Shown: one piece after another, positions 58,783-64,000 of the stretch
Position numbering within the stretch: the first letter of the stretch is position 1
Layout of the letters: every line of letters starts with the position of its first letter
Assembly: GCA_050262155.1 (NCBI GenBank)
Contig: CP189843.1
Location: 372,001-436,000, forward strand
Direction: 5' to 3'
Source of the DNA: Parvimonas sp000223315
GTDB lineage: Bacteria > Bacillota > Clostridia > Tissierellales > Peptoniphilaceae
DNA length: 64,000 nucleotides
Notes under the pieces: model-generated
Databases searched by the model: none
What the model was told of the DNA's origin: nothing
What the model saw: the letters and a program-made list of their open reading frames with translations, nothing else
Position numbers and translations under genes: made by a program

Positions 58783-59964
58783 ATGAAAAAAACTTTTAAA
58801 CCATTTACAACTTCTCTTATAGGAAGTCTGCCAAGAAGTAAAGAGATAATGGCTTTGAAGAGAAGATTAAAATCTGATGTAGATTTCAAAAAGAAATATG
58901 ATGAATTAATAAAAATCGAAACGGAAAAATTGGTTAAACTTCAAGAAAAATATTCAATAGATATAATAACTAATGGAGAATTGGCAAGAGATAATTATGT
59001 TTCTTTTGTAGCAGATAGGATAGATGGAGTTGTTATGATGAATATGGGTGATATGCTTGAATATATAGACGATAAACAGGCGTTCGAACAAATCTTGGAA
59101 ACACTTGATGTTCCATCTGTTAGTATAAAAAATGCTATTTGTAACGGTGTTTTGAAATATAATAAAAGTTTAGTTTCCGATGAGATAAAATTCTTGAAAA
59201 AAATTACAACTTCTTCTGTAAAAGCAACACTTCCGGGTCCCTATCTTATGACAAGATCTATGTGGCTTCCTGCTCTTAGTAAAAAATTTTATAATAGCAA
59301 AGAAGAATTAGGTAAAGATGTAGTAAAAATTTTAAAACAAGAGATTGACAATTTAATAGAAGCTGGTGTTGATATAATCCAGTTCGATGAGCCTGTACTT
59401 ACAGAAGTTGTTTTTTCTGAAGGAAAAACAAGATCTTTTATGTGTGCTGCTCTTTCTGAAAGAAAGGATCCTACAGAGGAATTAATATTTGCTACTAATT
59501 TAATAAAATGTGTTATGGATTATATGAAGGATAAACCTGTACTTAGTTCACTTCATGTTTGTAGAGGAAACTGGAGTAAGGATGAGAGTATTTTGCTTAA
59601 AGGACCATATACACCTCTTGTTCCTCTTTTTGAAGAAACATCTCCAAATATTTTGACGCTTGAATTTTCAACTCCTCGTGCAGGAGAGCTTGATTCTCTA
59701 TTATCAAGTGAAAAAATTAAAGAAAATTCAATTCTTGCGCTTGGAGTTATAAATCCTAGAACGGATGTTATTGAAACAGCACAATCAATAATTGACAGAG
59801 CTAGAGAAGCGTTGAAATTTATATCTAAAGAAAGACTTTGGTTAAATCCTGATTGTGGCTTTGCTACTTTTTCAAATAGACCTGTAAGTACATTTGAAAT
59901 AATTGAAAAGAAGTTTGAACAATTACAAATAGCTAAAAATGCTTTAAGAGAAATGTATGAGTAG
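58783..59964 (+). CDS. Cobalamin-independent methionine synthase-like methyltransferase (single barrel)
   Basis: A 393-residue protein of the MetE C-terminal barrel type. All four zinc ligands are in place: His258 and Cys260 (LHVCRGN), Glu294 (LEFSTP), Cys358 (NPDCGF); also NGELARDNYVSFVADRI and FDEPVLTEVV. Full-length MetE is about 750 residues with two barrels; single-barrel forms use other methyl donors or corrinoid proteins. It likely transfers a methyl to a thiol. It starts 7 bases after the PhnD-like gene and overlaps the OsmC-like gene by 8 bases. Confidence 0.82.
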   Translation: MKKTFKPFTTSLIGSLPRSKEIMALKRRLKSDVDFKKKYDELIKIETEKLVKLQEKYSIDIITNGELARDNYVSFVADRIDGVVMMNMGDMLEYIDDKQAFEQILETLDVPSVSIKNAICNGVLKYNKSLVSDEIKFLKKITTSSVKATLPGPYLMTRSMWLPALSKKFYNSKEELGKDVVKILKQEIDNLIEAGVDIIQFDEPVLTEVVFSEGKTRSFMCAALSERKDPTEELIFATNLIKCVMDYMKDKPVLSSLHVCRGNWSKDESILLKGPYTPLVPLFEETSPNILTLEFSTPRAGELDSLLSSEKIKENSILALGVINPRTDVIETAQSIIDRAREALKFISKERLWLNPDCGFATFSNRPVSTFEIIEKKFEQLQIAKNALREMYE

Positions 59965-60424
59965 TTTATATGAATCATATAATTATGACGCTTCCTACAG
60001 AGCAGTTTTAAGTTCTAATGATGTTGTAAAAGTTTTTACAGAAAAAGACTTTATTGAAGTGAATTCTCAGATAAGTTTTGATATAGAAGATAGCAATAAA
60101 ACTTCTTTTAATTATTTTGCAAGCTCAATTATTTCAGGGATAATTCATAATTTAATTTTTGTTTCAAAAAAACTTAATATAAAATTAGAGGATATTGAAG
60201 GGAAAATTAAAATAAAACTAAAAAATCCGCTGACAGTATTAGCTGTTAAAGGCTATTCTGAAGAAGCAAAAATTGATAGTTGTGATATCACAGTATATTT
60301 GTTTTCAGATCTTGAAGATGATGAATTAATTGAATTTTGCAAAAAATCTTTGAATAGTTGTTTTATTTATAACACACTTAAGGATTTAATGGATATTAAT
60401 ATAAAATTTATTCCAATATTATAA
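59957..60424 (+). CDS. OsmC-like protein
   Basis: A 155-residue protein with the OsmC arrangement: beta-rich N terminus (1-45), central helix NYFASSIISGIIHNLIFVSKKLNIKLEDIEGKI (in parts, about 53-85), strands, and C-terminal helix LIEFCKKSLNSCFIYNTLKDL. OsmC/Ohr proteins use two Cys; here the second (NSC) is present, but the first, normally in the central helix, is replaced. It may act on or bind thiols or persulfides rather than reduce peroxides. Translationally coupled to the MetE-like gene. Confidence 0.65.
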   Translation: MSSLYESYNYDASYRAVLSSNDVVKVFTEKDFIEVNSQISFDIEDSNKTSFNYFASSIISGIIHNLIFVSKKLNIKLEDIEGKIKIKLKNPLTVLAVKGYSEEAKIDSCDITVYLFSDLEDDELIEFCKKSLNSCFIYNTLKDLMDINIKFIPIL

Positions 60425-60436
60425 AACTTTTATTTA

Positions 60437-60484
60437 TAGACCTAAATTATTAATTGAAAAGTTAATGATTTTAGGTCTATTTTT
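60437..60484 (+). terminator. Terminator of the four-gene operon
   Basis: ATAGACCTAAA (from 60437) pairs with TTTAGGTCTAT (to 60480), long AT-rich loop that can pair further, followed by TTTT. Confidence 0.75.
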
Positions 60485-60533
60485 ATATATTTTCCAAGAC
60501 TGACAGAAATACTAAAATATTTTTAAAAAGGTA

Positions 60534-60562
60534 TTGAATTGTTTTCATAATAATGGTAAAAT
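60534..60562 (+). promoter_or_regulatory. Promoter for ptsH-ptsI
   Basis: TTGAAT (60534-60539), 17-base spacer, TAAAAT (60557-60562), 40 bases before ptsH. Confidence 0.65.
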
Positions 60563-60602
60563 ATAATTGGTTTAGATATTAATATAATTTAGGAGGCGTA
60601 TT

Positions 60603-60863
60603 ATGGTAGAAAAAAACGTTATAATAAAAAATGAAACGGGATTACACGCAAGACCTGCTGCATCTTTAGTTCAGTTTGTTAAGAAATTTGATGAAAGCAT
60701 TGAAATTATTTTGGATAACAAAGTGGCTGATGCGAAAAGTATTTTTAATGTTATGAGTTTAGGCATTTCTAAAGGAACTGAAGTAACATTGAGAGTTGAT
60801 GGAGAAAATGAAGAAAAAACTTTAGGAGAAGTTGTAAACTTCATAGAAAATTTAGCTGATTAA
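60603..60863 (+). CDS. ptsH: Phosphocarrier protein HPr
   Basis: An 86-residue HPr with the phosphorylated His15 in ETGLHARPAA and regulatory Ser46 in ADAKSIFNVMSLG, the site used by HPr kinase for catabolite repression in Gram-positive bacteria. It passes phosphate from Enzyme I to sugar-specific EII proteins. AGGAGG precedes the ATG. A terminator-like hairpin separates it from ptsI. Confidence 0.96.
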   Translation: MVEKNVIIKNETGLHARPAASLVQFVKKFDESIEIILDNKVADAKSIFNVMSLGISKGTEVTLRVDGENEEKTLGEVVNFIENLAD

Positions 60864-60873
60864 TTTTAAGGAT

Positions 60874-60898
60874 AGCTTCTCGAAAGAGGAGCTTTTTT
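60874..60898 (+). terminator. Intercistronic terminator between ptsH and ptsI
   Basis: AGCTTCTC GAAA GAGGAGCT (one G-U pair, tetraloop GAAA) followed by six T, 11 bases after the ptsH stop and 12 before the ptsI start. Partial termination would give more HPr than Enzyme I. Confidence 0.7.
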
Positions 60899-60909
60899 GG
60901 TGTGTTATT

Positions 60910-62574
60910 ATGAGAATATATAATGGTTTTTCTGTTTCGGACGGAATTGCATATGGCAAAGCTATAACTTTGTTTTATGAAAAGAATTTTATTAAAGATA
61001 ATATATCTGATGATGAAAAAGAAAAGGAAATAAAAAGATTTGAAAATTTGTTTTCAACTTATTTAGATGCTGATAGAATTAAAGCAGAAGATGAAAAACT
61101 TGAAAACTTACTAAATGTTCATACTGAATTGATTGATGATCCATTTTTAAAAGATACAATAAAGAATAAAATATTAAAAGAAAATAAGTCTTTAGAAAAA
61201 GCAATAGAGGAAACTTTTGCTCATATTTGTTATGAGTTAAATAATCTTGACTCCGACTATATGAGAGATAGAATTTATGATTATATTTCAATTCAAGAAG
61301 AATTTATGAAAACTTTAAATTCTGTTGAGGATGTTAAAATTTTTGAAAATAAATTTATACTTTTTACAGAAAATTTATCTCCAAAGATTATTGATAAATA
61401 TAAAGAACAATTAGTGGGAATTGTTTCAAAAAATGGGGGAAAAACTTCTCATGCTTCTTTATATGCAAAAAATTTGCAAATTCCGTATATTATCTGTGAT
61501 TCTTTAGATTTGGAAGAATTAAAAGATAAAAACTTTGATTGTATTTTAGACTGTGTTGAAGAAAAATTAATTTTAAGTCCTGATGAAGAAATGATTAATT
61601 CGTATAAAAAATTATTAAAGTCTTCACAAAAAGAGTTTTTAGATAATAGTATAGTAAGGACAAAAAATAATAGATATATAAGAGTCTGCAGTAATATCTC
61701 AAGTTTTGAAGAATTTGAAGTTTCTCTAAAGAACGGAACGGATGGTTGTGGATTGTTTAGAACTGAATTTTTATATATGTCCGATGATTCGCCAACTGAA
61801 GAATATCAATTTGAAGTTTTTAAAAAACTAGCAGAGAGTACAGATAAGCCTATTATAATTAGAACTTTTGATATAGGAGCAGATAAAAAGTCAAAATTTT
61901 TCAGATTGGATGAGGAAAAAAATCCATTTTTGGGACTTCGTGGATTTAGAATTTATAAAGAATTCCATAAAGAGTTAAGAAAGCATCTAAGAGCCATTTT
62001 AAAAGCTTCAGCTTATGGAAATATAAAAATTATGATTCCAATGATAACAACATTAGATGAGGTATTATGGATTAAAAATGAAATTTTGAAAATTAAAGAT
62101 GAATTGAGAGAGGAAAGAATAGATTTTGATGAAAATATTGAATTTGGAATAATGATAGAAACTCCCGCTTCAGTTTTTCTTTTTGATATTTTAGTTAAAG
62201 AGGTTGATTTTGTAAGTATAGGGACAAATGATTTAGTTCAATATATGTTGGCTTGTGATAGAGAAAATTCCAAAATGCAACAACTTTATGACTGCTATAG
62301 TCCGTCAGTTATTCGTTCTATTCATCGTGTAGTGGATATTGCACATAGAAATGGAAAAGTAGTTTCAATGTGTGGTAATTTCGCTAGTGAATTAGACGCA
62401 GTTGAATTATTAATTTTACTTGGAATTGATGAATTTAGCGTTACTAATGATGTATTGCAAAGAATAAAGAAAAGAATAAAATTATTTGACCATAATAATT
62501 ATTTAGACTTTTTTGATAATATAAATAAATTTAAAACCGGTAGATCAGTTATAAATTATTTTGATAACAAATAG
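60910..62574 (+). CDS. ptsI: PTS Enzyme I (phosphoenolpyruvate-protein phosphotransferase)
   Basis: A 554-residue Enzyme I. The N domain carries the phosphorylated His181 in KNGGKTSHASLYAKN; the C-terminal PEP barrel has GTDGCGLFRTEFLYM, IIRTFDIGADKK, FLGLRGFRI, GIMIETPASV, SIGTNDLVQYMLACDR, and VSMCGNF with the catalytic Cys. Length is slightly shorter than the usual 570. It probably depends on read-through of the hairpin after ptsH; its own ribosome site is weak (GGTG). Confidence 0.95.
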   Translation: MRIYNGFSVSDGIAYGKAITLFYEKNFIKDNISDDEKEKEIKRFENLFSTYLDADRIKAEDEKLENLLNVHTELIDDPFLKDTIKNKILKENKSLEKAIEETFAHICYELNNLDSDYMRDRIYDYISIQEEFMKTLNSVEDVKIFENKFILFTENLSPKIIDKYKEQLVGIVSKNGGKTSHASLYAKNLQIPYIICDSLDLEELKDKNFDCILDCVEEKLILSPDEEMINSYKKLLKSSQKEFLDNSIVRTKNNRYIRVCSNISSFEEFEVSLKNGTDGCGLFRTEFLYMSDDSPTEEYQFEVFKKLAESTDKPIIIRTFDIGADKKSKFFRLDEEKNPFLGLRGFRIYKEFHKELRKHLRAILKASAYGNIKIMIPMITTLDEVLWIKNEILKIKDELREERIDFDENIEFGIMIETPASVFLFDILVKEVDFVSIGTNDLVQYMLACDRENSKMQQLYDCYSPSVIRSIHRVVDIAHRNGKVVSMCGNFASELDAVELLILLGIDEFSVTNDVLQRIKKRIKLFDHNNYLDFFDNINKFKTGRSVINYFDNK

Positions 62575-62585
62575 AAAAAGATAAA

Positions 62586-62666
62586 TGTTAATTTTTTGTA
62601 ATATTATTGTAATTATTTTGTAACTTTTTATGCTTTTTTTACTACATTTTGTAAATTTTATGTTAT
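62586..62666 (+). promoter_or_regulatory. Array of WalR-type half-sites upstream of ftsEX
   Basis: TGTWAH half-sites are spaced by exactly five bases: TGTTAA (62586), TGTAAT (62597), TGTAAT (62608), TGTAAC (62619); a second pair TGTAAA (62650) and TGTTAT (62661) also has a five-base gap and touches the -10. The WalR (YycF) consensus is TGTWAH-N5-TGTWAH. WalR itself is outside the window. Confidence 0.65.
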
Positions 62667-62669
62667 AAT
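62661..62669 (+). promoter_or_regulatory. Extended -10 promoter of ftsEX
   Basis: TGT before TATAAT (62664-62669) forms an extended -10 element with no good -35, typical of activator-dependent promoters; it ends 40 bases before ftsE. Confidence 0.55.
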
Positions 62670-62709
62670 AGTCCTGATAGTTATATATAATAATAATTGA
62701 GGTGATAAT

Positions 62710-63399
62710 TTGTTAGAATTTATAGAAGTAAATAAAGTTTATAAAAACGATGTTTGTGCTTTGAAGGATCTTAGTTTCAAGGTTGAAGACGGAGAGTTCG
62801 TCTTTTTAATAGGAGCCAGTGGCGCCGGTAAAACAAGTATTATAAAAATGCTTTTAAGAGAAATAAAACCTACAACAGGTGAAATAATCGTTGATAATGT
62901 AAATATAGTCAAGTTAAGAAATAGAAAAATTCCTCAACTTAGAAAAACAATGGGCATTGTATTTCAAGATTTTAGATTATTAGAAGGAAAAACAGTTTTT
63001 GATAATATAAAATATCCATTACAAATTTTAGGAGTTTCTAAAAAAGAGATAAATAAAAGAGTTAAAGAAATTTTGGAATTAGTAGGATTGTCTGATAGGG
63101 CAGATTCTTTTCCAAACCAATTATCCGGTGGAGAACAACAAAGAGTTTGTATTGCAAGGGCTCTAATAAATAGACCGAAATATTTAATTGCAGATGAACC
63201 TACAGGAAATTTAGATCCGAATACTTCAGAGGAAATTATGAAGCTACTTTTAGATGTAAATGCTAAAGGTACTACAGTTATAGTTTCTACTCATGATAAA
63301 GATATAGTTAATAAACTTAAGAAGAGAGTTATTAGTATGGATCATGGTGCAATGATTAATGATGAGGAACGTGGAGGTTATTTCGATGAGTTCAATTAG
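62710..63399 (+). CDS. ftsE: Cell division ATP-binding protein FtsE
   Basis: A 229-residue ATPase: Walker A GASGAGKTS (about 37-45), Q-loop GIVFQDFRLLEGKTVFDN (the FQDFRLL form is typical of FtsE), signature LSGGEQQRVCIARAL, Walker B YLIADEPTGNLDP, and STHDKD. TTG start with GAGGTG 5 bases upstream. With FtsX it activates peptidoglycan hydrolases (CwlO or PcsB type) at the membrane. It overlaps ftsX by 14 bases. Confidence 0.95.
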   Translation: MLEFIEVNKVYKNDVCALKDLSFKVEDGEFVFLIGASGAGKTSIIKMLLREIKPTTGEIIVDNVNIVKLRNRKIPQLRKTMGIVFQDFRLLEGKTVFDNIKYPLQILGVSKKEINKRVKEILELVGLSDRADSFPNQLSGGEQQRVCIARALINRPKYLIADEPTGNLDPNTSEEIMKLLLDVNAKGTTVIVSTHDKDIVNKLKKRVISMDHGAMINDEERGGYFDEFN

Positions 63400-64000
63400 A
63401 AGATTTTTTTCTGCAATAGGAGAAGGCTTAGTTGGTCTTTGGAGAAACAAATCTATGGGTGTTGCTTCAATTGTTTCTATTTGCTCAATGCTTTTAATTC
63501 TTGGAGGAATTACTTTTGGGGTTTTTGTAGCAAATAATGTAGTAGAAGATATGAAGACAAAGGTTGACCAAATTGATGTTATTTTGGAACCGGAAGTTAC
63601 ATCAGAAAGAGTTTTTAAAATTAAAGAAGAGTTAAAAAGAATTGAAAATGTAAAAGAAGTAAATTATGTTTCAAAGGAAAAAGCTTTAGAAAAAATGAAA
63701 GAACAGTGGAAGGAGAATTCATTTTTATTAGACGGAATGGAATCAGCACTTCCTGAAAGTTATGAATTAAAAGTTGAAAATATTGAAAATTCAAATACAG
63801 TTGCATCTAATATATATAATATTAAAGGTGTTGAAAAAGTTGTATATTATAAAGATATAGTTGATAAAATAACAAAGATGTCAGAAATGGTTAAATATGT
63901 AGGAATTACATTAGTTGGTGTTTTGTTATTGGTAAGTTTCTTTATAATGTCAATAACTATTAAACTGACAGTTATTGCAAGAAGAAAAGAAATAAGCATA
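63386..64000 (+). CDS. ftsX: Cell division protein FtsX, N-terminal part
   Basis: The first 205 codons of FtsX; the gene continues past the window. A cytoplasmic N terminus (RRFFSAIGEGLVGLWRNKSMG) leads to a membrane helix (about 24-50), an extracytoplasmic domain (about 51-165: VDQIDVILEPE, EKALEKMKEQW) that recruits hydrolases, and a second helix (about 172-195) before AVIARRKEI-like RRKEISI. The ATG at 63386 lies 7 bases after GGAGGT, within the end of ftsE. Confidence 0.93.
   Translation, partial: MSSIRRFFSAIGEGLVGLWRNKSMGVASIVSICSMLLILGGITFGVFVANNVVEDMKTKVDQIDVILEPEVTSERVFKIKEELKRIENVKEVNYVSKEKALEKMKEQWKENSFLLDGMESALPESYELKVENIENSNTVASNIYNIKGVEKVVYYKDIVDKITKMSEMVKYVGITLVGVLLLVSFFIMSITIKLTVIARRKEISI

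Noticed and set aside
59553..59978. 141-codon minus-strand ORF in the MetE-like gene
   Set aside because: Antisense to zinc-ligand-bearing coding sequence and without initiation signals.

Overview
The window is AT-rich chromosomal DNA from a low-GC Gram-positive anaerobe. Core gene order (ruvCAB-queA-tgt; nusB-xseAB-ispA-tlyA-argR-recN; scpAB-rluB; rbgA-rnhB-yraN-comM-dprA; cysS-rlmB-rae1; uvrBA; ptsHI; ftsEX), a large clostridial-type SRP RNA, a Cys T-box and strong GGAGG ribosome sites all fit Bacillota. Together with the extreme AT content I would guess Tissierellales/Peptoniphilaceae, something like Parvimonas; that placement is inference. No insertion sequence, integrase, prophage or CRISPR array was seen.

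Layout. 1-4.9 kb: ruvC end, ruvA, ruvB, queA, tgt and an SdpI-like membrane protein. 4.9-9.8 kb: an ABC-2 exporter operon on the minus strand, divergent from a NarL-type two-component system. 9.8-11.1 kb: a dicarboxylate/amino-acid symporter. 11.4-21.8 kb: a long housekeeping operon from an Asp23 protein to a tRNA-modifying methyltransferase, with many stop/start overlaps; it includes an M50-like membrane protein that has lost its zinc motif. 21.8-22.2 kb: tRNA-Ser(GGA) followed by SRP RNA.

22.2-28.5 kb is an accessory island between the tRNA/SRP locus and rbgA. It holds a PBECR-nuclease-like protein, a promoter-terminator-bounded structured RNA of unknown class, small membrane proteins, about 1.1 kb of decayed sequence, an ABC-three-component (ABC-3C) conflict system, and a tiny par/Fst-type type I toxin-antitoxin locus. 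A terminator-promoter module is duplicated on both sides of the ABC-3C genes. A 72-residue one-helix membrane protein precedes the ABC-3C genes and shares an Asn/Ser/Gly repeat with the first soluble component, suggesting an extra membrane partner.

28.5-34.6 kb: rbgA, rnhB, yraN, mogA, comM, dprA, an HD hydrolase and ogt. 34.6-35.85 kb: no ordinary gene, but nine helically phased A-tracts, a perfect consensus promoter, a 29-codon ORF, about thirteen degenerate 40-bp tandem repeats and a strong terminator, which looks like one long non-coding RNA unit. 35.85-38.6 kb (minus): an amidohydrolase lacking a standard start codon, a degenerate ANT(6)-like protein and a YitT protein. 38.7-42.5 kb: gdpD, then T-box-cysS-rlmB-rae1. 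42.5-45.1 kb: a DpnII-like GATC restriction-modification cluster with a second, atypical methyltransferase. 45.1-49.7 kb: comEB, ricT and a LolD/FtsX-type ABC transporter. 49.9-56.3 kb: uvrB, uvrA, a DJ-1 protein and rlmN. A 60-bp hairpin repeat occurs after rlmN and again near 35.9 kb.

56.7-60.4 kb: an unusual four-gene operon (acyl-CoA-dehydrogenase-like flavoprotein without the usual Glu, PhnD-like protein without signal peptide, single-barrel MetE with all zinc ligands, OsmC-like protein) that may be an undescribed sulfur/methyl-transfer pathway. 60.6-62.6 kb: ptsH and ptsI with an intervening terminator. 62.7-64 kb: ftsE and the start of ftsX, preceded by a striking array of WalR-type half-sites.
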